The position numbers and the translations under genes are program-made. The notes under the pieces are model-generated. The model had not been told where the DNA came from. It saw only the letters and a list, made by a program, of their open reading frames with translations, and did no database searches. Shown in pieces: positions 9,579 to 21,570 of a DNA stretch of 64,000 bases. The DNA comes from Phyto melanocephala (Eukaryota > Arthropoda > Insecta > Diptera > Rhinophoridae): the NCBI GenBank assembly GCA_941918925.1, contig OW799233.1, forward strand, positions 42,260,473 to 42,324,472, written 5' to 3'. How positions within the stretch are numbered: position 1 is the stretch's first letter; each line of letters opens with the position of its first letter.

Positions 9579-11630
9579 AGTAACGTTTCTGGTATTTAGC
9601 AGCCTTTAGCGATTTAGATTTATCTTTAGCGAGTTACAGAATAAGGCTGCCGAAATATATTTAAACAACAGTTGTTATTGTAATCTAACCCTACATTTAT
9701 AAATAAAAATTTCAATGAAACATAAAATTTTCATGAAATTTTCTTTTTCGTTTTTATAAAAAACTGAAAGTTTAAATTAGAAATTTCATCGATGCGAATA
9801 ATTGCAATAATTTTATTTCATGAGTAAAATTTGCATCCATTTTTTTTACTACCTTTAGAGTTACCAAGAATATTACCTATACATACACAAATTTAAAAGG
9901 CAATATTTACAAATTTTTATTGTTAAATTTTTTAATAAAATTTTTGTTTTAAAAAGGCATCAATTGTATTCTTAAGCTGGATTCACCCATAAAATTTTAG
10001 TTCAGAACAAATGGGTGAATTCACCTTTAATGTATATTTAAAGAACAAATATGATAAATTTTTTCATATATTAACAAATAAGTTATATTTAATAATATAA
10101 TATAATTATATAAGTTGTTAATAGGCAAATTATTTATGGTACTTCAATTAATTTATGGTAGACAAAAACTAAAAATAATAATTTTGACGGAAGCAGACAC
10201 GTTAATAAAAAACAAACTTGTCACTACTTGTGAATGCTTAAAAAAACAATCAGCTGATTTGTTACGAGTACCTTATTAATATATCTTGCAACAGTGTTTA
10301 AATAATTATGATCTTACTTTATAAAAACTTCAAAAAACTACTTTCTTGAAAATATCGTTGAAATCTCAGTGGAAAGTAAAAAAAAATGTGAGTGCTTTAG
10401 TGAAAAAATTATGTATTTAAATTTCGATCTGTAAAAAGTATAGTAATAGCTCCAACTAATACTGGTAATGAAAACACAAGGGAACATAATTGAACTTTTT
10501 TGTGTTAACTGGAACATTTTTTTTTTTTTACTAATTTAAGGTCTCTGATTTCAAATATAATCTCCGTTTCTCCAAAAGCTTGCATTTTTAAGTTACAGGT
10601 ACTTATCGTATTTTTGACATTTTACCAAAAATTAAAAGTTCAAGAAATCATAAATTTACTCCTCATTAAGCGACTCTCAAATTTTTTTTAAGATGTAATT
10701 GCTTCCTTTGAAAAATAATCAAACTTTTGAAAATCACAAAAAAATTACTAAGAAATGGTTGTTGAAGTAAAAAATAAAAATAAAAAAAATAATTTTTTTT
10801 TTTAAATCATGAAAACTTAAAAATGGAAAAAAGTTTAAGGTTTTATTAACTTCACGTAAAGCCACATAACCTATGAACGAAATGAGACATCAATCATTAA
10901 AATCGATTAAAGCGTTTCGCTTTTATTCACAATTAAGTGAAGGTAACTTATATTGAATGAAGGAAAAAACGTTAATTTAGTGTTACAAATCGCTAAATAT
11001 ACATCAGCAAATATACATGCATTAGTGCCGTTGCACAGTAGTATCTTTAAAAAAAGTAAATAAAATCGAAAGTTGTAGATCGCAAGAAAATAACGTGATT
11101 TTTTTAAGAAGTTTTAAAAAAATTAAAAATGTTGAAATTTTGTTTAACACATTTTTCTGCAACAACCTCTTCGATAAAATCAATGTAAACACGACTTAAA
11201 GATAATATCGGGTAAACCGTTAAGTTATTCAAATATGTGTAGTGGAAGTGCCTTAATTTTAAACATAACGTTATATCGCGAAAGTCGAGCTAATAGAAAA
11301 AAAAAGGAAGTGCAGATTTTGATTCAGTGTCCCAAATAACCTTAAAAATAACATTCAGTTCTTAACCAACAAAAAAATTGTTCCCTTGTGAAATAGAAGT
11401 ATGTAGTAATGCTGTAATTGCCATATGTCAAACAAATAATGGTATTCGTATATAATAAAGCTACAGCCGTATGCTTAATAATTATCGGTTTTCGGGTATC
11501 ATTAAAAAGTATTTAGTGAATCGCATAATTGTTAGTGCAAACAATAATTAATCTCAAAAAGTTTAACGATTGTCGGATCGTTAAAAGTTGAAAAGGTTGA
11601 AAAGTTTCACATATACCTTTTTATACCCTT
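9579..11630. other. Gene-free AT-rich region
   Basis: No coding sequence is recognised. A short inverted pair, GGATTCACCCAT..ATGGGTGAATTC, lies at 9977-10021. A fragment at 10250-10285 (TCAGCTGATTTGTTACGAGTACC) looks like a MITE relic related to family C/D ends. The segment 11515-11590 ends with the mirrored TTTAACGATTGTCGGATCG repeat. Confidence 0.5.
11563..11589 (-). repeat. Dispersed repeat, inverted partner of 8257-8283
   Basis: TTAACGATTGTCGGATCGTT is the exact reverse complement of the copy at 8257-8283. A neighbouring TTTAGTGAATCGCA (about 11513) mirrors the other half of that repeat, separated here by extra sequence. Confidence 0.5.
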
Positions 11631-11657
11631 CACCTGTGGTGCACAAGGGTATATAGG
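11631..11657 (-). repeat. DINE-like 3' hairpin remnant
   Basis: TATACCCTTCACCTGTGGTG followed by CACAAGGGTATA is the family's terminal hairpin. The body of the element is absent. Confidence 0.55.
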
Positions 11658-13584
11658 TTAGGTTAGGTCCTTCCTTAAAAGTTAGTAAATCGTTCAACTG
11701 ACTCACACTTAATGTAAACAGGAAAAGTAAACGTAAATATTTTCGCTGTATTTATTCAAAATTGAAAGGAAAAGGAGAAATATTTTGAGGGGAAAAATAT
11801 TCATAAAACGGGTGATTATATTGTATGTCAATAGATTTACACTTTATAAATGCATATGTGCACACATATGTATGTACATACATGTCGGCAAACATCAGAT
11901 TAATACAAGTGCGGCAATCCAGTGATGCAATCCAGCTTAAAGGAAAACAACGCTTAAAGATGAACTTATTTCAGGTAATTTTTTTTTTATTCCAATATTT
12001 GAGTGTTAGGATTAGTTACAGCCCGATTTTTGATAGTTTTTGTTCCGATATCAGTTAAACCACCAACTGGGAATTTCGTTAAACACATTGGCCTTGATAC
12101 AAAACTTTTATACATGATTTTTAATGTTCTGTAGTTTCAGAAAAAGATTTGTGTTGAGGCTAGGCGTTGTTAACATTTATCAAATACAATCAAAATCAAG
12201 TATTCGACCTCGGGCTCAAAATGTTATAAATACTTACATATGTATCCAATTTCACTGCAAGACTTAAATACCTTGTTGCACCTATTGTTATATATATATA
12301 TTTTATTTTCGTTTCTAGTTAAACTTAATTGCTGGTTAAAATCAGCACGACTTATTGTCAGTGATTATTAAGACTTACATACATATGTATTTAATTTAAA
12401 AAAATCCTTTTTGTTAACATATTAAGTTTACTTGATTTTATTTTGGCTCCATGAAGTATTTTCAATTTAGACACAGTTCATCCTGGTTTAATATTGTACT
12501 ATTTTTATTTTGATAAAATATAATTGTTTTTTGTAAATAACTTCATACAAATACATTTAATTTTTTTTATTAATTCACAAATTAACAAATAATACATTAT
12601 GCATTAAAGAACAAATAGATTTTTTTATTTAAAATAAAATTATTCTTTTGTGTATAGAGAAATTACATAAAATAAAAAAAAACATTATTCAGATTCTAAA
12701 TATACATTTAAACAAATTTATAAAATTAATGTAAAACGATAAACAACATGTAAAAATACATTAATTATAAAATCTAGTCTGTTTTTGTAGCCCATTAAAA
12801 GAAATGTATCAAAATGAAATGAAAAAAATGATTCCTAAATCAACATCCTTCCTTCAGCAAAAACCAACATACCATACATACTTACATACATGTATAAATC
12901 AATAAAAACAAACTTTATAAACAAATTTAATAACGAATTTAAATAAAAACTGATAATTGGACTTTAATGATTACAAATAAATTTGCAAATATAAAACAAA
13001 TACCTTAAAATAATTAAAGACAACTCCCTGAAATATGCAATGAACTCTAAAATAATAAATGCCTAAAAGTATTCAATATACATACATAAAAAAAAACAAA
13101 TTTATACATAAAAAACCATAAATAATATTTAAAAGAAACAACATTAATAATGCAAAACTCATTTAAAATTATTATATTGTAGAAAAAGAAATATTAAAAG
13201 GTTTTTAATTAAATTGAAAATCTTTTAACAAATCATTTGTTACACTCAATCTTCAAGTTTTTTTTAAGCAACTTGTTTTATCAGCAAATAAAATTTGTAA
13301 ATGTAGTTTTTTTTATCACATTTATTTGAAAAGAAATCCAGCTTATTATTAAACAATTTGCTAACAAGGCTTTAATAACAATAACAAACAAATTATTTTC
13401 TCAATGAAACAAAAAGTTTAAAAAACCCATAAATCAATTAAATAAAAACAAAGTTGTTAAAAAAAATTTAATTTAAAAAATTAAAAAAAAAAATTTGAAT
13501 TAGAAACAAAAATAATTAAAAAAAAACAATTTCTTTAACATTTATTGCTTAATAAATACACAGTACTGAGTTTTAAATTATTTC
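11658..13584. other. Gene-free AT-rich region
   Basis: Starts with a short GGTTAGGTTAGG tract. The remainder is A/T-rich simple sequence with no supportable coding region. The small frame at 11825-12058 shows no recognisable protein features. Confidence 0.5.
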
Positions 13585-13833
13585 TAAGGCAGATTAATAA
13601 GGTATTCGTATCCAATCAGCTGACTGTTTTTTTTCAGTTTCAGTTCATTTAAAACAAAATACAAAACCATAAAAAAAGTTTTTGCTTTAAAGTGTTATAA
13701 AAATTTTTAAAATTAAAGAAGGAAATACAAAAATTGTGTGACAAATGCCGGCATATATACAAAAACAAATTGCATGTGTTTTTTAATTGTTATGTTTGTT
13801 GCCGCTATGCATATACCTTATGAATATGCCTTG
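13585..13833. mobile_element. Candidate MITE related to family C
   Basis: The left part TAAGGCAGATTAATAAGGTA with TCAGCTGACTG, and the right part TACCTTATGAATATGCCTTG, are imperfect inverted copies of the family C end. The unit is about 249 bp. No target duplication is visible. Confidence 0.45.
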
Positions 13834-14133
13834 GTAGTTACAGAGTTTAATATTTTCTAGGAAATAAATGTCACTTAATAAGAAGTTAAAGCAGTGCTTC
13901 CCAAACTTTTTTACTATAAAAATTTATCGATCCATTAACCATCTCTTCTTCTCCTTCTTTATTTCTGGCTATTTGTAATACCTTTACTAAGTTTGTAATG
14001 GAAATCATTTTCGAAAATAGATGGATTTAAAATTGAAAACAGATGTGTTGTTGTTGTTCATTTTGGCTGAAAATTAATGATTTTGAAAAAATAATATCTG
14101 ACATATTATGAAAAGCTATTGTCTTAAAAAAAT

Positions 14134-15163
14134 ATATGAGTGCTATATTCGGTCGTGTCGAATCAGATAATACCCTTCATCATCATGTAGGTATAATTCC
14201 ACATCACAGCTTAACCTATATTTCATGTTATACGCCATTTTTCCTTATTATTTCCGACGCCATCCTTGATTTTGAATTTTTACGTAGTTAACTGTATTCT
14301 ACTAGTCAAACCCTTTAATTTGATACCCATATTGATGGGGGTATAAAAAATTGATCCGCCATTTTATTTTAGACGCCGTCTTGGGTTTTAAATTTTTTTT
14401 AGTAATTTACTGTATTCTTCTGGTCAAGCCCTTTCATTTGATACCCATATAGTGGGGGGTTCAAGAAGTAACATTTTAAAATACCAGATCTGACCATATG
14501 TATATGAATTTATTGTCCGCCATTTTGAAGTGGCGGCCAACATGAATTTTAAGTTTTTATAATGTTTATATTGCGCTAGTCAAGTACTTTCAGATGATAC
14601 CAATATTGACTCTCTCGGTTGTCTAGAAGCTGAAAAAAATTAATTTTCGTTTGTAAATTTTTGGAATATATATATAAAAAAAAAATGTTCCTATAACTTT
14701 ACCGATTAGAGCCCGCTTTATCCAACATTTTTCACGAATATCTCTTGAGGCATATTATATGTATATACAAATAGTAGCAAAGGTACCTATTAATTATTGT
14801 ATGGCTGAAAAATTTTAATTTTGGTGGTAAAAATATGGGAAAAAACCGAGGCAGTCGAGTTTATTTGCTCATATCTCAGAAACTTATGTGGCGATTGTGC
14901 TGAATTTCAATAGCGATTCATTCCCGGTTATTTCCAAAATATTAATACCATACACAGATCTGAGGAACCTATAGTTGCTTCTAAAAGTTGATTTCAACCA
15001 ACACACGGACAGACGGTCAGGGCTTAATCAACTCCTCTGTTCACAAGCTTTCAGAAAATATATACTTTATGGGGTCGGAAATAAAAATTCAAGAAATTAC
15101 AAGCGGAATGACAAAGCTATATACATACATATATCCTTGTACACCACAGGTGGAGGGTATAAA
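14134..15163 (+). mobile_element. DINE-1/INE-1-like element, long copy
   Basis: The 5' end has GCTATATTCGGTCGTGTCGA. The body holds about four subrepeats of roughly 100 bp (CCATTTT..GACGCC..TTTAAGTTTT..GGTCAAGCC..CATTTGATACC). Then comes the conserved tail TCAGAAAATATATACTTTAT GGGGTCGGAA, and the 3' hairpin CCTTGTACACCACAGG..AGGGTATA. No coding capacity. Known DINE elements are non-autonomous Helitron relatives with a similar layout: subterminal inverted motif, internal tandem repeats, 3' stem-loop. Confidence 0.7.
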
Positions 15164-15954
15164 AACAATAATTTGTTGGACCATGGATAAGTTTTGACTG
15201 GAAAAGTGTTTGTTAGTTTTTTCTGACTATACGTGAGAGTAATACGTATTTTTTATTGTCTCTGTTTTGAATTGTTTATTTTTCGTTCTGATTAATATAT
15301 TGTTTTCTTTTATTGATCGACAACTAAATTTTAAAATATATTTATTCTTTTTTCTCGTTTGATAAACATCTAATGTGAAAAAGTTAATTAAAAATCAAAT
15401 AAACTGCAATATAATTTACAAGAAAAAAAATTTACAAGATTAAAATAAGACAACAACAAAAATAAGCACAACTTGGCTGAGAGTCAACCAAATTGATCTT
15501 TAGTATTGTGAAACAAAACCGTTTTTACTTAAAGTTTTTTGGCTTTACCACGCTGTTAACTTTGAAATTTTAAAAAGAACCTAAAACCATAAAAACGCGT
15601 TATTTTCATAAAAAAATCACTGAGCTTAAAATTGATTACTTTTGATTCTATTATTTCATAAAATTATAAATTTTTATATACAAATATAATAAGTTCTCAT
15701 CGCTCCTCCGGAGCATATTTTAAATGATAAATTTTTAAACAGTGTCAATCTAACTTCACAGTTGCTAATATAATCACTATTTTACTGAAAAATTGCCAGC
15801 TTTTAGACGCTAGTTGCCCTCTGAAATAATTTATTTTACAACTGGCTACGAAACTTAAGTAATATTGCTGTCGATAATCGACATATAAGTCTATAGATAT
15901 TCTGTTCATTATATCATCTTGCCAAAACATCCTTTGAATTATAAATTCTGATTT
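15164..15954. other. Gene-free AT-rich region
   Basis: No gene recognised. The 73-codon minus frame at 15745-15966 has no family features and runs into the repeat that follows. Confidence 0.5.
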
Positions 15955-16038
15955 TGGAATTGCCATTGTAGTGTTATTGTTTATAACAACAATATCATGG
16001 CAATTCCGAGTGATTTAGTTTCACTCGGAATGCAGAAC
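15955..16038. repeat. Hairpin-containing dispersed repeat, copy 2
   Basis: GGAATTGCCATTG..ATCATGGCAATTCC followed by GAGTG..CACTC and GGAATGCAGAACA. It is nearly identical to 9272-9354. Confidence 0.5.
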
Positions 16039-16100
16039 AATTAACTCTTAACTCTTAATACACGGCATCAAATTTAAAAAAAAATATCTGGTTCCATATA

Positions 16101-16598
16101 AAGGGTCCGCCAAATAACTTTTTTTTTAAATGCTATAAAAAGTGTAGCTTCGGCTGTGTGGCACGTAGCGCCGTCCTGTTGAAACCAAATGTTGCCAATA
16201 TCCTCCTTCTTAATTTTTGTGAACAAAAATTCGTTCAACATGGCCCGAAAACGATCGCTATTGACTACGGCCACTCCTCTTTGCCTCTGGACCAAAATCC
16301 GCACCAAACAGTGACTCGTTTTGGGTGTATCGGCTTTTTAATATATGCGTGCGAGTTTTCTGTGTCCCAAATGCGATAATTTTGCTTGTTTACATACCCG
16401 CCAAGATCAAAATGAGCTTCATCTGAAAAGATGATTTTTTTTGGTAAAATCGGCCAAAGTAATGTCGCAATATTTCCCAGCGTTGTTCAAGCATACACAA
16501 CCATATTCGTTCAGCGGAAGGATAAAACTATTTATCTGTCAAATCAGACTTGGTAACACTTAACCATTCAAGAAAAAAAAGTTAGATGGCGGACCCTT
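16101..16598 (-). mobile_element. Internally deleted mariner-like element with transposase remnant
   Basis: Terminal repeats AAGGGTCCGCCA.. and ..TGGCGGACCCTT frame 498 bp, with TA on both sides (16099-16100 and 16599-16600). The minus strand encodes mariner transposase pieces: SDEAHFDLGGYVNKQN, then RVTVWCGFW, then WFQQDGATCHTAEATLF. These are the regions around the first and second catalytic aspartates. The N-terminal helix-turn-helix, the third acidic residue and a continuous frame are missing, so it cannot make active enzyme. A shorter sister copy is at 43153. Confidence 0.85.
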
Positions 16599-16612
16599 TA
16601 TTATACAAACAC

Positions 16613-17818
16613 TGCATATATTGACATTTGTCTCTTTTTAATGTAACAAGTATTCATGTGTTGTCCAAAATTAATCAATTATACTTAAATAGTTTAATAA
16701 AGTAATCGTATTTTAAGTGTTTACAAAAAAAGTCGGCAAATCCGCATTTCGATAATTTTGAGGCAGAAAAGCGAAAAATATGGCAGGCCTACATTTACGA
16801 ATTGCGCATGTGTTAGTAGCTACTTTAATCGCTTATAACTACTAAAATACTGAATTAATTTAAATAGGGTTGATATTGTGCACATCTGCAGGAAAATTCC
16901 TTTCAAATGGTGTATCTATATGTATATATATAATATAATTTTTTAAATTCAAATCGGTTGTATAAGGTAATGCGTAACAAAAAAATCGACTTGCCCATAA
17001 GAAGAATAAATATTCAACACAATGAGAAGCACTGTTCTAAACAAAAATAAAAAACTACAATTATTAGGCACCCAAAAGTATGCTACAACTATTTTTTTAT
17101 ATAAACAAACAAATATATTTTTTTAAATAAAAGTACATTTCCCATGATTTCTCTTTTAGTAATTATAAATATTGTATTATAAATTGGAAAAACAAAAACA
17201 AGTATGTATGTATATCTAAATATAATTATCAAATAAAATTATAATGCATAAATAAGTTTAAATAATTAAAGAAAAACAAAAGAAAAGAAAAAAGTATTAA
17301 GTGTTAATTTATTTATCGTTGCTATAAAGTAGTAACAATAAATAAATAAAAAATTATTATTTAAAAAACAGTGAATATTATTTAAAGAAAGATAAATAAT
17401 TAAACATTTATAAAAAATACAAATTATTAAGAACACATTATACAAACAAACAGAAAAAATCAATAAATTAAATACTTATTAAAAATCACACATTAAACTT
17501 TAATAATGAAAGAAAAAAAAAAACAATAAATGAAATTAAAATGAAATATATACATATTCAGAGAAAAAAAAAATGTTCGCTCAAATTATTTTAATTTGTT
17601 TTAGCAGCTAGAGCACTGTTTTGTTTAAAGGTGTCTGAACAGGTATGTACGTTTACAATCACTTCGTTAACCCTGAAATGCCTAATGGTTCATATCTGGC
17701 TAGAAATGTCAAATTATGTTTTGACACGTTGTATTACAATAATTGATTCAATATAACTAAATATTTTTTAATTTTTTTATTATATTAAGGGTCAATAAAT
17801 TTAACAAATCTAAAACTT
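16613..17818. other. Gene-free AT-rich region
   Basis: Nothing supportable beyond simple A/T-rich sequence. The 65-codon minus frame at 17266-17463 is low complexity (Phe/Ile/Tyr/Asn from AT-rich codons). Confidence 0.55.
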
Positions 17819-18969
17819 ACAAGTAAGAATGCTATATTCGACCGTGCCGAATCTAATTATACACTTCAATCTCATATATACTTAGCTATTGTGACCACAT
17901 CATAGCTTAGTCTAGATTTTAGATTTAATGTTATTCACTATTTTGCTTATTTCTTTTTCCACTCCGACGTGTTCTACTTATTAAGCCCTTTCAGTTGATA
18001 TCTATATTAAGGTTAAAAAAAATTATCATCCATTTTGTTTAGGTTGCCATTATGGATTTTAACTTTTTCAGAGTTTACCGTATTGTGCTATTCAAGCTCT
18101 TTTATTTGATACCAATATTGTGGGGATTGAAGGGCACAAAGCCGTATTTACTATATTTGAAATATATATCTGCCATTTTGTTTCAGACGCCATCTTGAAT
18201 TTTACACTTTTTCATAGTTTATTGGTCAAGTCTTGTCATTTGATACCAATGTTAAGGGGGTTGAACATTTTTAGATTTGACCCATATATAAATTTATTGT
18301 ATGCCATTTTGTAGTGGCGTCCATTACAATTGTTTTTTTTTTGTGTGTGTTAAGATTCTGCTAGTCAAGCCATTTCCTTTGGTACCCACATCGTTCCTCT
18401 CTCTTATCCAAAAGTTGAAAAAATTGATTTTGTTTAGAAATTTTGGCAAAAACACAGAAGTATTTGTAATTTTGTGCTTATATCTCAGTTTTCGACCGAT
18501 TTATCAGTTTTCTCAGAAATTATGTTTAATACTGCGGACTATGTTTTGCTGTCTTAAGCGTGTCTAAAAATTAATTAGAAGCTTTAGTAACTTGATATAT
18601 TTAAAAAAAAATATTTTTGTCTATAACTTGGCCGATTTGTCTAAAGTTTTTTAAGAATAGCCTGAAAGGCATGTCATATCTAAAGCTAGTAGCAAACTTG
18701 TCTAAAAATTGTTCTAGGGCTGAAAAAGTTTGATTTTTATGGTAAAATTATGAGCAAAACGGAGGCAGTCGTGTTTATTTGTTCATACAACAGAAAGTTA
18801 TTGAGCGATTGTACTGGATTGTAAACGATTATTAGTTTAAACCAACACGCGGACAGATGGACAGTCATAAGCATTCAGAAAATATATAATTTATTGGGTC
18901 GTAAATGAATAGTGTAGAAATTACAAACGGAAAGACAAAGTCTTGGCACCACAGCTGAAGGATATAATA
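17819..18969 (+). mobile_element. DINE-1/INE-1-like element, long decayed copy
   Basis: Begins ACAAGTAAGAATGCTATATT with CGACCGTGCCGAATC, carries the ~100-bp subrepeats several times (for example 18005-18130 and 18165-18260), and ends with the AAAATATATAATTTATTGGG tail and a weak 3' hairpin. It is more diverged than the copies near 40 kb. The small frames in it are repeat-derived. Confidence 0.65.
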
Positions 18970-19461
18970 AAAGTACTGTCATTCTAAATATAATTCAAAA
19001 TTTCTGTTAATAAACATGATTCACTCATGTATCATTGTTTTCTGCTCATCTAATAGGCACGTCTTCTATGCACTTATTAGAATGGAGTGCATTTTATTAA
19101 TTTATTCGGAAAAATTGATTTCTAATAACATGGTAAAATTAAACTAAATAATTCATCATCATTTGAGCTCCTGCATAATCAATAGAACAATTCAAGTTTA
19201 AACAACAATTTTATCGATTTCGGTATTGTGTAACATATTTCAAGAGTAACAACAGTTGTTATTGTTATCTAAACGATAACAATTTTGTTGTTTTTCATTT
19301 TATCGACAAAAGGTTAAACTTAACACCCGACTTAAGCACCCTTTGTTTAAGTCTCGGCTATTAGGCTACTACAGGTTCTGTCAGTCAAAATACACTTATT
19401 AAATTTAGAGTATTTTTTTTGTGGAATTTACCAGCTGTTTTTGTTTATTCCGATTATTTAA

Positions 19462-20373
19462 AATGGAGCGCTTAGCGAGATAACAACGTGTTATAATTGT
19501 TGAAACTTATAAAAAAACGTTCGAAAGTTATGGTGCGGCCGCTCGCAACCTTCGAAGAATTTTTAGTCGAGACAGTGCATCTATTGTGTCAACCATTCAA
19601 AGAGTGGTGAATAACTTTGAATAATCTGAGTCGGTTATGGACAGTAGGACTAAACTTGAAAACATTGCTACGTTAAACGAGAGTTTCGCTGAAAACACTA
19701 ATTCGGCAGAGTTCTCAACAACTCAAAATTTCACGAAGCACTACGCAGCGAATTTCGACCTCCACCTTCTTGCGTGCAAAATTCAGCGTTCTCATGAGCT
19801 CAAAGCACCGGTAGTTCGTTCATGGAGCCAAGTGAAGTCAATGGCAATTCTTCGAAAAAAATAATCTCCTGCTAAGCGCATTTCCACCTAAATGGATTCA
19901 TGAATATACAAAATTATAGAATTTGAGGTTCAGAAAATGCTAATGCAGTCGATGAGAAAGAAATGCAGTCACAGCGATCAACTGTCTGCGCGATAACAGG
20001 AACATGATAACGGAGTTCTTGTGGCTTCAACTGGATGGCGAGATGTAGTTTTAGCAAGACAGCACCATCTACCACAATCCGGTTGAAACTACGCACTTAT
20101 TGCAGCAACAATCTCCAGAAAAAATTATCTCAAGAAATTTTGATGGTAACTGGCTACCAAAATCATACGATTTAACGCTGAGCGATTTTTATGACTGGAG
20201 TTTTGTGAAATCTTGCGCCTATGCGAAAAAATCGGAAACAATTCCTGAGTTCGAGTTTAAGATCCGATTAGCCACATTTCTTTGAAAAAGTCATGGAAAA
20301 TTATATGAAAGGAGTAATGGTCTGTAATCAGAGCCGTAGGTGCCATTTGGCGGATATTTTATTCCATATTTAA
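19462..20373 (+). pseudogene. Decayed mariner/Tc1-type transposase
   Basis: Starts MERLAR then, after a stop, RVIIVETYKK and ARNLRRIFSRDSASIVST, which is the N-terminal helix-turn-helix. Then come ENIATLNESFAENTN, a mangled HLNGFMNIQN region, NFDGNWLPKSYDLTLSDFY (family consensus DxNWPPRSPDLTPLDFFLW) and finally SRRCHLADILFHI. Several stops and frameshifts. Order and content are those of a whole mariner transposase of about 350 codons, dead by mutation. Terminal repeats were not identified. Confidence 0.75.
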
Positions 20374-20884
20374 TCGGAACACGTCTTCTTTACAATCCAA
20401 TAAAAATTATCATAACTTTTCCAAAAAAATACTTGTTTTTTATTTTTAAACGTAAAAGTGCTTTCTTACTTAGACACTGTTTAACCGTGGGAGTGATGTT
20501 AGTGGTGATTTTTTTCCAATTTTTTTAACAATGATGCCACTTAATAGTAACAGTCCAGTTTATTTAAAAAGAAAAAGTTAGTGAGGATTGTTTAATGTTA
20601 TGAATCGCACCACAGTTCGTTGTCACGTTATTTTTTGCTGGGATGCGTTAAATCTAGTAAATAAGTTGAACCGATTATTATAATCATAAATTTTCTAACA
20701 TTTTTTCAACATGCTTCAAACTGATATTTTTTTTTATCAAAAATCTTGATCTGTTGATAGATTTGAAGCGAAATAAATATAGTTTTGGTTTTGCATTATT
20801 CCCCATTTAGAAACTGCATACAAATGTAACGAGTTTTATAAAAAAATAATTTCGAACAGTTGAAAGCAGACATCAAATTGAGCG

Positions 20885-21262
20885 TGTGGCCTATTTCTGA
20901 ATGAATGGCTACGTCAAAAGGCAAAACTGTTGAGTTTGGAACTATACTAATCGACATGAACTCCGAGAGACACCAACGACATGTGGTTAAAACTAGACTG
21001 CGCTTAATATCTGGTCAATGTGCACGAACAATTTAAGGGCATACCATTTCAATTGGAGTTATATGTTAACTGGCCACCAAAATTGTGCAATTTGACCCCG
21101 TTATCTTATTTTATTTTTTTTTGTAAGGTTTATTTAAGTCACAGGTAGTTCTAACCCATTCCATCGGTCAAGTTTAGCCTGATTTATGCGTCAGCGTCAT
21201 GGAATATTGCACCTTCCAAATGAACTCTTTAGCGAACCGCGGCGACATTTGTACGATGTTAT
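20885..21262 (+). pseudogene. Second decayed mariner transposase, C-terminal part
   Basis: Fragments AYF-MNGYVKRQNC and NELFSEPRRHLYDVIFHT correspond to the middle and the extreme C-terminus of the same family (RASRGGHLNDVIFHT type). Heavily mutated with stops and frameshifts. It is in the same orientation as the copy at 19462 but a separate insertion. Confidence 0.55.
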
Positions 21263-21570
21263 ATTCCATACGTAATAAAATATATCACTCACTTTTTTTA
21301 TTTAAATTTTATTTAATAAACACCCGTTACATAGCCAAAAGTAAAACGCTATATAGTTTTTGAATAAAATTTATACGTACATATAAATGAAATTTATTGC
21401 TAAAATGAAACAAATATGTTCATACACACATATATGTTGAATATAATAAAAAAAAATATTAAATGACAATGACAAAAATAAAATGGGCTGATCGTTTTAA
21501 TAGAGGACATCAATCATCAACAAACATCACACACGTTTTATTTAAAATTGTTTTTAATTTTTGAGCTTCT

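Noticed and set aside
11650..11670. GGTTAGGTTAGG tract considered as insect telomere repeat (TTAGG)
   Set aside because: Only about two units next to a DINE hairpin; Diptera generally lack TTAGG telomeres, and the site is internal.
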